The position numbers and the translations under genes are program-made. This document shows, one piece after another, positions 23,548 to 34,280 of a DNA stretch of 64,000 bases. Where the stretch lies: positions 1 through 64,000 of the forward strand of contig NW_017386069.1 of NCBI RefSeq assembly GCF_000237925.1, in the 5' to 3' direction. This DNA is from Schistosoma mansoni. Its lineage: Eukaryota; Platyhelminthes; Trematoda; Strigeidida; Schistosomatidae. The notes under the pieces are model-generated. The model did no database searches and had not been told where the DNA came from. It was given only the letters and a program-made list of their open reading frames with translations. Numbering within the stretch: the stretch's first letter is position 1; every line of letters starts with the position of its first letter.

Positions 23548-24060
23548 TGTAGTGCCGCGATTCGTTAATCGTTCGTTTCGATAATCGATATAATTCTAAT
23601 CTTAACGGCGCGTAAAATCAGAAGACAAAGGATAGCAGCAACTACAGTTTACTGTCGAATAACTCAGGTCACAAAGTTAACATCTGAGCGAATAATAACG
23701 AGCGAGTGAACAGGTGAATAAGCGAAGGAAACGAACGAGGAGCAAGCGAGCGAGCGAGCGAGAGAGTAGCAAGCAATTACATAGGCAATTTATAGTCAAA
23801 TTTAATAAGGGCACAGCAAAGCAAAACAAAGGCTGATAATAATATTTGTGTGCGTACATATATGGGGAGGAGTATGAGTCATCGAATGATATTTAAGCAG
23901 TCAACATTTCGGCTAGAGTGTCATGTGCTCTAGTGTTATTGCAGTTCAAAGAATATGCAAATTGTTACTATCCAAATGACAATGTCTGTTAAGTAAGTTA
24001 TAAAAAAGGGCTTAACCAAAATTGGCTATAATCGAAATTGATTGTAGGATGGTTGCTATA
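23548..24060 (-). repeat. 3' LTR of the CsRn1/Boudicca-like element
   Basis: 513 bp, matching 28792-29304 over its whole length by eye. On the minus strand it runs from TATAGCAACC to GGCACTACA and includes a short GAGC tandem run (plus strand near 23745). A 60-codon minus-strand frame inside is present in both LTRs and is not considered a gene. Confidence 0.93.
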
Positions 24061-24404
24061 TTACTCCCCCCTGCAAACAAAGATATATGAAAAAAAATGT
24101 CTGTGTTTGCATAATGTACAGTAAATTGGATAGCGTAGTTACAATCATTTGAAGATATGGGCCTGTATAAAATTAGAATGAAGTTAGTGTGTATTTAGTT
24201 CGTGCCCGTCCGTTAGGCTATACAAAATAGCTGTAAGAAATAGAAGGGATATGGTATCGCTTCGAAAAAAAAAACTACACGTATGAGCATAAGGGTGTAC
24301 ATAAGCTGTGCCAAGTTTAATAGCGTATAGCATGAATTTAATAATCCATATGTATACAATGAAGAGGAAGAATTATAATTAATAATCAAAGTAGCAGAAA
24401 ATTA

Positions 24405-25937
24405 TCAGTAAAAGATTGTAGCGACATAACGTTGCGGCCATCTTACTCTGCGACCAGATTTTGTCGTTATCGGAGTCTCCTCGTTTTGGTGCGTTGGCGT
24501 CGTTGACTCCTGAGATTCGTGTTTCGTCGGTGTGATCGTCTTCGAGAGGCTTGTGCTTGTCGATTGAAAATCGCTATCGATGAAAGCTGGCTTCACACGA
24601 TCGATACTGATTACGTCTGTCTTCCCAGCTTTTTCTACCGTGACTGTCTTATCTGTCTTCGTAATCACTTTAAATGGACCTTCATAGTTCGGCTGCAGAG
24701 GTGGTTGTACGTTGTCTCTTCTGATAAATACGTGCGTGCTATTATGTAGTTGCTGAGGTACGAATACTCGACGTTGTTGTAGTCTGGGAAGTGCTATTTT
24801 TAAATCGCTCATGTGTTTCTTCAGGCGTTGGACGTAGTTGGCTACATCAGTCGGAACACTTTTACCTGAAGCGAAAAATTCTCCGGGTAAACGTAAAGTA
24901 GTTCCATATACCAACTCGGCTGGACAACATCCCATATCCTGTTTAATTATTGTTCTTAAACCTAACATGACTAAAGGAAGCTTATTAGCCCAATCGTTAT
25001 TGACAATGACAGATGTAAGGGATGCTTTCAACTGCCTATGTAGGCGTTCAACCATTCCGTTTGCCATTGGATGGTAGGATGTCGTTCGTATACGTTTAAT
25101 TCCGAGGAGTTCTGTAAGCTGCTGGAAGAGTCGACTTTCGAATTGAGCTCCTCTATCGGTCGTGATAATTGCCGGTATACCATAGTAAGAAATCCAATTT
25201 TCGATAAGGGCTTTGGCTACGGATTCGGCTGAGGTGTCTTTTATTGGTACCGCTACAGGCCATCGGGTAAATCTATCGATGCATGTAAAAATATAGTTGT
25301 ACCCGTTCGAAACTGGCAGTGGTCCCACGATATCGATGTGTTTATGTTCGAATCGAGTGTCTGGCTGTGAAAATGAACCCATTGGCGAGCTAGTATGACG
25401 ATGTACTTTGGCTTTTTGACATTTCATGCATGTTTGTGTCCAATTACGTACATCGCGATTCATTTTTGTCCATACGAAACGCTCACTGATTAATTTCATC
25501 GTGGCTTTTATTCCCGGGTGCGATAGGTTATGGATACTTTCGAATACTTTCCGTCGTAATGGTTTAGGAATGAATGGGCGAGGTCGGCCTGTCGACATGT
25601 CACATATTATTTTCGCGTTGCCGAACTGAATATCTTCGAATAATAATGACGTCGTGTCATCGAATCTTAGCTTGTTTAGTTCGATGTCTGTCTCTTGTAA
25701 CTTCGCGAGACCGTGATAATCAATTCCATTTGTAATTATCGCGTTTATCGTTGTTCTGGACAACGCATCTGCCACTTCGTTATTATTACCTTCAATATAC
25801 TGTATGCTAGATGTAAATTGGGAAATAAATTCTAATTGTCGAATTTCCCTCGGCGAATAATTATCCTGCTTGGCGTTTAATGCTTTCGTGAGGGGTTTGT
25901 GATCTGTATACACTGTGAAAATGGTACCCTCTATCAT
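24405..25937 (-). CDS. pol: RNase H remainder, integrase and GPY/F module
   Basis: 510 codons in frame with the upstream gag-pol ORF, from which a single UGA near 25938-25940 separates it. Residues 1-60 finish RNase H (TVYTDHKPL, then EVADALSR). The integrase zinc domain has H136, H140, C170 and C173. The catalytic triad is D202 (IDIVGPL), D261 (TTDRGAQF) and E297 (NGMVERL), with 35 residues between the second Asp and the Glu. A GPY/F-type module (YEGPFKVITK) follows. There is no chromodomain. The ATG at its start is probably not used; the part upstream of the stop belongs to the same polyprotein. Integrase would insert the cDNA, leaving the four-base duplication seen. Confidence 0.92.
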   Translation of the reverse strand: MIEGTIFTVYTDHKPLTKALNAKQDNYSPREIRQLEFISQFTSSIQYIEGNNNEVADALSRTTINAIITNGIDYHGLAKLQETDIELNKLRFDDTTSLLFEDIQFGNAKIICDMSTGRPRPFIPKPLRRKVFESIHNLSHPGIKATMKLISERFVWTKMNRDVRNWTQTCMKCQKAKVHRHTSSPMGSFSQPDTRFEHKHIDIVGPLPVSNGYNYIFTCIDRFTRWPVAVPIKDTSAESVAKALIENWISYYGIPAIITTDRGAQFESRLFQQLTELLGIKRIRTTSYHPMANGMVERLHRQLKASLTSVIVNNDWANKLPLVMLGLRTIIKQDMGCCPAELVYGTTLRLPGEFFASGKSVPTDVANYVQRLKKHMSDLKIALPRLQQRRVFVPQQLHNSTHVFIRRDNVQPPLQPNYEGPFKVITKTDKTVTVEKAGKTDVISIDRVKPAFIDSDFQSTSTSLSKTITPTKHESQESTTPTHQNEETPITTKSGRRVRWPQRYVATIFY

Positions 25938-25940
25938 ATG

Positions 25941-28328
25941 TCAGAAATGCTTGATTGCCAAGTAAATCGCTAATAGTTCTCTTCCGAACGTACTGTACCT
26001 CGTTTGTGTAGGGTTTAATCTCCTCGAGAAAAATGAAATCGGTTCCCATGTACCGTTTACTAACTGCTGCAGTACAGCTCCTACTGCTATGTTCGATGCG
26101 TCCGTCATGATGGCTAGTGGCGCTTCGCTCTTTCGTCGAACTAATATCATTTTCTCATGAAGTGCTCGCTTAGCGTTCTCAAAAGCCTGTATAGCCTCTG
26201 TCGATAGATGGAATGTTCGGGTATTTCCTCGCAAAGCGTCCGTTAATGGCTGTAGTATTGCTGCGCAGTTTGGAATAAATCGCCTATAATAGTTTATTAG
26301 TCCCAAGAATCGTCGTAACTTTTTTTGTGACTCGGGCAACGGATAATTACGAATAGCAGCAACTTCTGCTGGAACTGGCATGATACCTCGAGAATTTATC
26401 ATATGACCTAGGAATTGCAATGATTTCTTTCCAAATTCACGTTTCTCCACGTTAATAGTGACACCATGTTCTTGAAGTCTCGTGAATAACTGTCGTAGAT
26501 GTTGTAGATGTTCTTCCACAGTAGCGCTAGCTACTAATATATCATCGATATATGCGTATACCCCTGTCAAACCTCTAACAACCTGATCAATAAATCGCTG
26601 AAAGGTTTGAGCTGCATTAGTTAGTCCAAATGGCATTCGTAAAAACTCAAATAAACCAAATGGAGTGATTACGGCCGTTTTCGGTATGTCTTCTGGGGCC
26701 ACTGGAATGTGGTAGTACGCCCGAACAAGATCAATTTTCGAAAAAATCGTAGCACCTTCCATTTCGGTAGTGATGTCGTGAATATGTGGCACTGGGTATC
26801 TATCTGCTATCGTTTGCTTGTTAAGGGCTCTATAATCTCCACATGGTCTAATTTCTCCATTCTTTTTGGGAACCATATGTAACGGAGATGCCCAGGGACT
26901 ATTAGATGGCCTTATGATACCAAGTTTCATTAGTTTTTCGAATTCTCGTTTTGCAATGTTTAACCTTTTTGGGTCCAACCTTCGCGCTCTTACTCTAGTC
27001 GGTGGACCTTTCGTGACGATATGGTGCTGTACTGTATGTTTAAGATCTTTGTTGTCGTATGATGACCTCGTTAAGTCGGCGAACTTATTTAGAAGTGACT
27101 TATATTGCTCGTTCCTATCTTTCGACACTACTAAATTCATAGATACATGATCGGTGGTCACTCCTCTTATGACTACTGAGCGTTCTCCATTCACTAGTTG
27201 GTTTCGTCGAGAATCCACTAATAGGTCAAAATTCTTTAAGAAATCGATACCAATTATGGGTACGGACACATCAGCGATCACAAATTCCCAGCGAAGAGAA
27301 ATATTACGGCCGAAATTCAAGGTTAGTCTTCGCTTGCCATATGTCTTTATATCGGATCTATTCGCTGCTTTAAGAGTTAGCGCAGTATCGATATTTTGTT
27401 TTTCGTTGCTCAATGGAGGGACGACGCTTATCTCTGCTCCCGTGTCTACTAAAAATTGCGCGCCCGTTACTCTGTCCTGAACATAGAATAAACGATTGCT
27501 CCTGGGAGCTGCGTTGATCGTCGTAGTCGTTACTGAGAATCGGTGAGATCGTTTAAATTTGCATGGAGACCTGCATTTTCGAGCTCTGTACCCAAATGTT
27601 TGATGGTACCAGCATATAGCAGGATCTGGTAGTCCCTTAGAAAATGATCGGTTTCTATCTCTTGATCTGCTGCGCGACCAACTTCTTTTCCTGTCGTTGT
27701 GATTTAGACTCGTTAGTTTATGGCATAGCGCATTAATTTCCTTTTGCAAGGCCTCGATTCTTTCGTCAACTGTGAAGTTGAGTGTTTGTGAAGTCGCATT
27801 TCTCATTCTCTCGTAAATCTTATCGGCTATTTTAGCGATATTGTCTATGTCTACATCGCTATCTCCAACAGCGAGGATCTGCTGTACGTTCGGTGGGAGT
27901 CGTCGCAACCATAAGTGGTAAAATATATTTTTATCCACATTTCTGTATCCAATTACGTTGCTCATATACGTTTTTAACTGCGAAGGCGTTCTATCTCCGA
28001 TTTGAACTTCACTGAGCAACTGCTCGACAGCCTGCCGGTCGTTTAACGAGAGAGCTTTTATTACTGCCTGTTTCAATACATCGTACGGATTTACCGCATC
28101 CGGCTTAGTTAGGACCTCTCGTACCTTGTCTGCTACTTCATCTGGAAGTAGTGAGCTTGCATAGCCGAACTTATGTCGCTGTAAAATAATACGATTGGCT
28201 ACGAAGTAATTTTCAAGTCTAATAAACCAGAGTTGAGGATCATTAACATTAAAAGAGGGAATAGTAACATTAATAACTCCCACGGATGGTGACTGTGAAA
28301 GATCGATTGTTTCGTTATTTAAAGACAT
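25941..28328 (-). CDS. gag-pol: Gag, protease, reverse transcriptase, RNase H start
   Basis: 795 codons in one frame, starting at [10 protein letters not shown]. Gag is about residues 1-260, with the capsid-like [19 protein letters not shown] near 24-42, an Arg/Ser-rich patch at 213-230, and a CHCC finger at C239, H242, C252 and C256. Protease has [12 protein letters not shown] (D295). RT has [20 protein letters not shown] (484-503), MPFGLTNAA, and the catalytic YIDD at 593-596. A connection domain and RNase H start ([13 protein letters not shown]) follow. Gag and Pol are fused without a frameshift. The frame stops at UGA right after LAIKHF inside RNase H, the single visible defect of this copy. 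Confidence 0.93.
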   Translation of the reverse strand: MSLNNETIDLSQSPSVGVINVTIPSFNVNDPQLWFIRLENYFVANRIILQRHKFGYASSLLPDEVADKVREVLTKPDAVNPYDVLKQAVIKALSLNDRQAVEQLLSEVQIGDRTPSQLKTYMSNVIGYRNVDKNIFYHLWLRRLPPNVQQILAVGDSDVDIDNIAKIADKIYERMRNATSQTLNFTVDERIEALQKEINALCHKLTSLNHNDRKRSWSRSRSRDRNRSFSKGLPDPAICWYHQTFGYRARKCRSPCKFKRSHRFSVTTTTINAAPRSNRLFYVQDRVTGAQFLVDTGAEISVVPPLSNEKQNIDTALTLKAANRSDIKTYGKRRLTLNFGRNISLRWEFVIADVSVPIIGIDFLKNFDLLVDSRRNQLVNGERSVVIRGVTTDHVSMNLVVSKDRNEQYKSLLNKFADLTRSSYDNKDLKHTVQHHIVTKGPPTRVRARRLDPKRLNIAKREFEKLMKLGIIRPSNSPWASPLHMVPKKNGEIRPCGDYRALNKQTIADRYPVPHIHDITTEMEGATIFSKIDLVRAYYHIPVAPEDIPKTAVITPFGLFEFLRMPFGLTNAAQTFQRFIDQVVRGLTGVYAYIDDILVASATVEEHLQHLRQLFTRLQEHGVTINVEKREFGKKSLQFLGHMINSRGIMPVPAEVAAIRNYPLPESQKKLRRFLGLINYYRRFIPNCAAILQPLTDALRGNTRTFHLSTEAIQAFENAKRALHEKMILVRRKSEAPLAIMTDASNIAVGAVLQQLVNGTWEPISFFSRRLNPTQTRYSTFGRELLAIYLAIKHF

Positions 28329-28649
28329 TACTACTAATAATAATAAATTGAATAGTATGCGAATATAACGTAATTGTCACTGAGAGAAATGAATCGATGA
28401 AAAAAATGATAATAACAAAAGGTACAATATATAAAATGGAACAGACTTACTAAATTGCACCAATATATCAATTGTTCGTGAATAATCGTTATTTATTATG
28501 AATATTATCGTTAAGTTCAATAATGGGATAATGTACGTACGATTAAAATTGTGATATAATAAATCCACAATTATGATTATAATCCAGATAATAATTCGAA
28601 TAGAAACAGCGTACGTTGAATTTTCGAAATAAAATTATCTCGTCAAAAA

Positions 28650-28791
28650 TTGTTTTGTGTTCGCTCGTCGAGGCATCCAATTCCGTAGTGTCGTGTTCGT
28701 ACGGCGAGGCAACCAATTCTATTGCGTCGTGCTTGTTCGGCGAGGTATCCAATTCTATTGCGTCGTGCTTGTTCGGCGAGGCCTCCAATTC
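28650..28791 (-). repeat. four tandem ~36-bp repeats in the leader beside the 5' LTR
   Basis: Immediately inside the 5' LTR, four ~36-bp units repeat, each with (minus strand) a TTGGNNNCCTCGNCGNNC core, the first starting three bases from the LTR. The position is that of a primer-binding site, which normally begins TGG. Read as protein, the repeats give a 12-residue unit similar to SPNKHDAIEL, but no start codon links this to gag. Confidence 0.75.
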
Positions 28792-29304
28792 TGTAGTGCC
28801 GCGATTCGTTAATCGTTCGTTTCGATAATCGATATAATTCTAATCTTAACGGCGCGTAAAATCAGAAGACAAAGGATAGCAGCAACTACAGTTTACTGTC
28901 GAATAACTCAGGTCACAAAGTTAACATCTGAGCGAATAATAACGAGCGAGTGAACAGGTGAATAAGCGAAGGAAACGAACGAGGAGCAAGCGAGCGAGCG
29001 AGCGAGAGAGTAGCAAGCAATTACATAGGCAATTTATAGTCAAATTTAATAAGGGCACAGCAAAGCAAAACAAAGGCTGATAATAATATTTGTGTGCGTA
29101 CATATATGGGGAGGAGTATGAGTCATCGAATGATATTTAAGCAGTCAACATTTCGGCTAGAGTGTCATGTGCTCTAGTGTTATTGCAGTTCAAAGAATAT
29201 GCAAATTGTTACTATCCAAATGACAATGTCTGTTAAGTAAGTTATAAAAAAGGGCTTAACCAAAATTGGCTATAATCGAAATTGATTGTAGGATGGTTGC
29301 TATA
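28792..29304 (-). repeat. 5' LTR of the CsRn1/Boudicca-like element
   Basis: 513 bp, same length and sequence as the LTR at 23548-24060. Flanked on the right by GAAG, the target duplication. Confidence 0.93.
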
Positions 29305-29308
29305 GAAG

Positions 29309-29929
29309 CACTGAATCAGGACCTCGTACTCCACTTGTGTCAGGCAAACAAAAACCTAACACAACCGCCGTATGGATTTTCCCCAACGTTGTCACAAAGT
29401 ATACTTTTATTTCTCCTTTGTGTTTGAGTTTGGTTTTGTTCCCAAAGCTTAAGAATGAAGGTTTGTCGTGTAATTGTAATAATTATTATTAGAAGGATAT
29501 ATTTGTGTTGATTACTTGTAACTGGCATTTAAACCACGGTAAATGACCTGGATTTTTTTATATTGTTATTTATTGTCTTAAGTCACGAGTGGATCAATCA
29601 GCCGTCTTTCAATAACGGACTATAGCAAAATTTGGACGTAACTCAACAGTTCTTCAATTCGGTTTTTGGATTCTTTACGGACCGGATTTGTTTGAACGTT
29701 CATTTTGAATCAGCATTGATTGTTCTATTCACTGACTTCGTTGGATTTATTTCTGATTAATTTGGATTTGGCTTAATATAACGGGCTTTACGGGACGAAG
29801 ATATACTATGAGAACGAGGGTTAAAATGTCGTGGAAAAATACCGAGTTGGAAGACGAGATTCACAAAGCTGTTTGTTAATACGGATAAACGTGACGATAT
29901 TTGTTCATTTTATGCGTTCTGATAGGCCT
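29309..29929. other. no gene recognised; possible BEL/Pao leader
   Basis: AT-rich sequence between the young LTR element and a BEL/Pao-like gag relic. It may include the leader of that relic, but no LTR pair was found. Confidence 0.35.
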
Positions 29930-30600
29930 AGTTCTGCTAGTTTGACGCTAGATAAGGCACTACTTGTGGAGAAACAAATGGAAAAGAGACCCAAATTAGA
30001 AAAAAGGCTTAGAATCTTGAAGCTTCAAGATGGGGTTGAGCTTACTGAATTAGAATGTAACGTTAGAGAGGAGGACAATCAGTTGCCTATAGATAATCGT
30101 GGAGTAAATACTAAAATGAAAAGGTGTTTGAATGGTAATACTGGTTTTAGTGGTTGTTCGGGGGAACCACTCAACACTCCAAAAAACAAATAGGTCGATG
30201 AGGTTAAGGATACGCTATGTACTGTCGTTACTAGTGTTGCTGTGCCCAGAATTGATATTATGTATTTTGATAGACATGCTGGTCATTCATTTTATTGGCG
30301 ATTACGAAAGCGAACTGTTTGATAAAGTCGAATGTCATATCTGTTTTACAACTGTAGAAGAAAGGCCGGGAAGGTTATTGCGGCTTACATCTCTTTGCCT
30401 ATTCACTTGAGTTACGACGGAGAGAATCAATTTGTGTATGATTTGTTTGGAGGCTACAACCTTTCTACTTGTTAGCCAATTATGAAGTTACTCAACGATA
30501 AACCTGCTGGAAGTCCAGCCGACGAATTGACTGACTTTAGGTTTAGGCTGCGTAGTATATGTATCACGTCCAAACGTGTGGGACATATATTCGGTGCGAA
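29930..30600 (+). pseudogene. BEL/Pao-type gag relic
   Basis: The translation shows a charged leader (EKQMEKRPKLEKRLRILKLQ), then VPRIDIMYFDRHAGHSFYWR, YLFYNCRRKAGKVIAAYISLP and YDLFGGYN. These resemble BEL/Pao Gag (VPKIxxxxFDGxPxxYWxF, then LLYLxxxCxGxAxxAI). Two tandem stops near 30318 and others make it non-coding. No BEL polymerase is present nearby, so the copy is truncated. Confidence 0.55.
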
Positions 30601-31127
30601 AGTTGAAACTGGCAACATTTTTTTCACTTGCTTCATATTTACTTTCGACTAGCTCATTTATAGTATGTAATATACTGAGATGATAATCGGGTATATTCTA
30701 CACTCGAAAGGTAGATACTGAAGGTCATTTACCAATTAATACATATCCATCGTAAACTTTTCTAAATATTTTATATGAGCTCACAAGATTCAATATCATC
30801 AGGTTTCTGTCTCCTGATTATGCCAACTGAGATATAAAAAATCGTAGGATTACAGCCTACTTCGGTATTAGTACAACTAAGATAATAAACCTAGTCACCA
30901 AATTACAGATATGCGATGATGTGACTGCCTAATATATAAGGTCTTGATTGGAAGACACTTCCATGTCTTTACTGACTCGTCCCGCCGTGATAACTTGCAA
31001 TATAACGTCCCAAATTTCTGAACAATACATATGAGCTGGCAAGAGTGTAATGTACTTGATACAATAAGCAAGAGGTTATATATATTGACCACACCCGCAT
31101 GGGCGAGCCACTCCCTTTCCATTCATC
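30601..31127. other. no gene recognised
   Basis: AT-rich spacer between two LTR-element relics. Nothing is supportable. Confidence 0.4.
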
Positions 31128-32235
31128 GTTCTTGTTAGGGCGATCCCGGTGGTAGTAAAGAAGACTAATGGTAGCTTCCGTTTATGTGCCGATTACTCAA
31201 CCGGGCTAAATGAAGCCCTAGAAACTCATCAGTATCCACTACCCCTACCTGAAGATCTTTTTGCTAAACTGAATGGTGGTAAGCTCTTTGCAAAGTTGGA
31301 TTTATCAGAAGCTTATTTACAAATTTTTGTCGCTGATGAGTGTAAAAATCTGCTCACCATAAACACACACCAGGACCTATTCCGGTATAATCGACTATCT
31401 TTCGGAGTCAAGACTGCCCCATCCATATTTCAACAAGTGATGGACACTATGCTACAGGATGTTCCACGTGCTGCAGCTTATCTGGATGATATAATAATTA
31501 CGGGAGTAGACAGAATAGACTTAGAAAAGAAGCCTGATCAGGTGCTGTCGCGAATAGCAGAATATGGACTTCAACCCCGTGCAGAGAAATGTAACTTTTG
31601 TATGCGAAAGGTAAGCTACCTCGGATTTATAATCGACAAAGATAGCAGAAGACCAGATCCAGAGAATACTCAGGCAGTGAAAACTATGTCTAGGCCGACG
31701 GACGTCCCTACACTACGATTCTTTTTGGGACTAGTTAGTCATTATAGAGCTTTTATTCCTAACCTTCATCACCTGCGTGCCCCCATAAAAAACCTTCTGG
31801 CGAAGAATGTAAAATGGGATTGGTCTGCGAATCGCCAAGCCGCTTTTGAGGAAATCAAGAAAATACTAGTCTCGGATCAGTTGCTCACCCATTGCGACAC
31901 ATCCTTACCCATTGTAGTAGCGTCAGATGCTTCAAACCACGGCACTGGAGCAGTTATTTCTTATATCATGCCAGACCGGTCTGAGAAAGCCATATTGCAT
32001 GCAGCTAGATCATGAATTACAGCAGAACGTAGCTACAGTCAGGTCGAGAAGGATGCATTGTCGATTGTCTTTGCTGCAATAGAGTTCCCCGAGATGATAT
32101 TCGGACGCCAGTTCACCATACTAACCGACCATAAACCGTTGTTAGCCATTTTTGGGTCGAAGAAAGGTATCCCGGTATACACAGCCAGACTTATCAATGG
32201 CGACGGGGAAAACTGCAATGAATATTTCTTTCGAG
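31128..32235 (+). pseudogene. Ty3/gypsy reverse transcriptase and RNase H fragment (Saci-like)
   Basis: RT opens mid-domain with IPVVVKKTNGSFRLCADYST and continues through LFAKLDLSEAYLQI, SFGVKTAPSIFQQVMD, AYLDDIIITG (catalytic YLDD), SYLGFIID and RFFLGLVSHYRAFIPNL. RNase H follows with VVASDASNHGTGAV, an in-frame UGA at 32013-32015, then [14 protein letters not shown] and [12 protein letters not shown]. The frame decays near 32200. It is a gypsy family distinct from the 23-29 kb element. Its 5' breakpoint fits, almost to the codon, the 3' breakpoint of the gag-protease piece that follows it. Confidence 0.85.
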
Positions 32236-32239
32236 TAAC

Positions 32240-33786
32240 TAGAAGCTTATATGGAATTTCAAGAAAAGTGATTCGAACAGTCGCAAATCAGAATCATGGG
32301 AGCCAGAAAATGTGCCTGTTCCAACAGAACCCTGCTTATAGTGAATTACAAGTATCCCATACTGATTCAGTCATTGATGCAATCCGTGAATTTAATGTTG
32401 ATGGTGTAGCAGGTGTTTCCTTGACTCTTGGTTTAAGAAGTATGAAAATTTGTTTCGTATTGATCTCTGCAGACTGTATGACGCCTCGAAAGTCACAATA
32501 CTTCTGAGAAAACTTGGGACGATAGAACATGAACGCCATAGTAACCTTATTCTGCCAAAGAACCCACGAAACTTTGGTTTTGACGAAACAATTAAAACCC
32601 TGTCTCAAATCTTTGGAGAACAGTCATCTCTATTTAATATCCGTTACTAGCAATTGAAGATAACGAAGGAACCAGGAGATGACTAGGTGAAACATGCAGG
32701 AATTGTGAACCGAGGATGTGAAACGTTCAAGTTGTCTTCCATTACTGAAAACCAGTTCAAATGCCTAGTATTTGTCCGTAGCCTGCGTTCACCTGAGGAT
32801 GCTGACATCTGAACGGGAATCCTAAGCAAGTTTGAACATTGTCCCAACATGACCCTGCAGGAAGTAACTACTGAATGTCAAAGGTTAGTAAATTTGAAGC
32901 ATGATACCTCGATGGTAAAAAACGCTAACCAGCTCCTCCACGTCAATGCTATCGCGAGAAAAGTCTTACAAGGTTCCAGCACGTAGAATTATCTTAATGA
33001 CAGTGGCAAACCATCATCCCCATGCTGGTTATGTGGCGGTTGGCATTTCGAAAGGTTTTGTCCGTTTAAAAGTCATCGTTGTATTACGTGTTCCAGAAAA
33101 GGACACAAAGAAAGCCATTGCAAAACCCGAAAACGCCGTCAACCTGAAGTGTATTCTAAAAGATTCAAGCTACGTACAGCCAAATTGACGGTAGCTCTTA
33201 ACAGAACTGGCTCCCATTATCGTAGAAAGTAGGTTTCCCTAAGATTAATGGGTATGATGCCCGCTTACAGCTAGACACAACCTCGGATATAACACTTATA
33301 AGCAGGAGAACGTGGGAGAAAATTGGGAGACCGAGGATATATTCAACTCATTAATCAGCACATAGTGCATCCGGAGGGATTCTAAACATTGCTGGCGAGA
33401 TTCATTGTGAAGTGACGGTCCAAGAGTTTACGGAGAAGGGAGTAATATTTTTGACAGAACGTCCATCACTCGACTTATTGAGGCTTGATTGAATAGAAGG
33501 GTTGAAATTAACAGACAATCCCATAAACTCGATCTGTAAAAACGTCAGTATGTCGAATGTTGAGAAGAAAACCTCAGTGGAAGCATTATTAAAACGACAC
33601 AAAATGGTATTCAGTGATGATCTCAGAGAACGTACTAAATTTAAAGCTGATCCTACCCTTCGGCAAGAATCAAAGCTGGTGTTTCGACCTAAGAGACCTG
33701 TACCATATGCCGCCCTCCCAGTGGTTGATCAAGAGATGGAAGGACTTTATAAATGGGGTGTCACTGAACCGGTGAATTTCTCAGGA
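32240..33786 (+). pseudogene. Ty3/gypsy gag and protease fragment (Saci-like), downstream of its own RT
   Basis: Gag coding starts near 32257 and is followed in shifting frames: [73 protein letters not shown] and EVTTECQRLVNLKHDTSMV. Two zinc knuckles of the CX2CX3-4HX4C kind follow near 33027-33122 (CWLCGGWHFERFC, CITCSRKGHKESHC). The protease has LDTTSDITLISRRTW, and the fragment ends as the RT fingers begin (KWGVTEPVNFS). Numerous stops and frameshifts are present. Domain order with the preceding fragment is RT-RNase H-gag-protease, a circular permutation. Confidence 0.8.
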
Positions 33787-33906
33787 ACGGACTGAACCTA
33801 TAGCAGTAACTTGGGGGTATGAGGATCCCAAATTGTTTCGTGGGGGAGGATAAAGTGGGAAAATTCAGTCTGGATACCAAACCCACATCTTCAAAAAAAG
33901 GGTATG

Positions 33907-34280
33907 TGTTGGGGCGATCCTGAAAATTTCCCGCAATGAACAAGAAAAGCTCAAGAAACATTAGTAAGCGTTTTATCCAATCAGCGTTTGGCTAGAAGTT
34001 CCACTAGAAACATCACGAAAGTGAAACTTCACATGTAGAGGTTCTGATTGGCTGATTACTACACTGCTACTATGTTTAGTAGCATTCCAGAATTTTCAGC
34101 AAAACCCAAGGACTTCTAAAATACTATAAAAACCCTACATTTTCTGTACATAAGTGAACCTTTGGAGTAGAGCGCTTCTCACATATTTTGCGCCTTTTCT
34201 ATCGTGTTCAAGTCACTGTGTAGTTCTAGCTTGGGGGTTACGAGACTAGCTTAGGATCCGAGTATAGAGTTCAATCAACA
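33907..34280 (+). repeat. LTR of the Saci-like gypsy family
   Basis: About 374 bp beginning TGTTGGGGCGATCC and ending near ATCAACA, with a TATA-like CTATAAAAACC in the middle. The same LTR occurs as a minus-strand partial copy at 38394-38620 and as a nested-insertion copy at 62105-62984, which supports the boundaries. Confidence 0.75.

Larger units (their letters stand above)
23548..29304 (-). mobile_element. Ty3/gypsy LTR retrotransposon, CsRn1/Boudicca-like, nearly intact
   Basis: A complete 5.76-kb element on the minus strand: 5' LTR 28792-29304, internal region 24061-28791, 3' LTR 23548-24060, with a four-base target duplication GAAG (23544-23547 and 29305-29308). The order gag, protease, RT, RNase H, integrase is that of Ty3/gypsy. 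The Gag finger is CHCC-type (C-H-C-C rather than CCHC), the hallmark of the CsRn1 clade to which schistosome Boudicca belongs. The LTRs look base-for-base identical, implying very recent insertion. The only lesion seen is one in-frame stop in RNase H. A purine-rich tract (GCAGGGGGGAGTAA on the minus strand) abuts the 3' LTR. Confidence 0.93.

Noticed and set aside
23677-23859. 60-codon frame inside the LTR, identical at 28921-29103
   Set aside because: Identity simply reflects the duplicated LTR; the peptide has no recognisable feature.
28670-28790. CRISPR-like array (four repeats at fixed spacing)
   Set aside because: The 36-bp units are directly tandem with no unique spacers, lie in an LTR element leader, and the genome is a metazoan.
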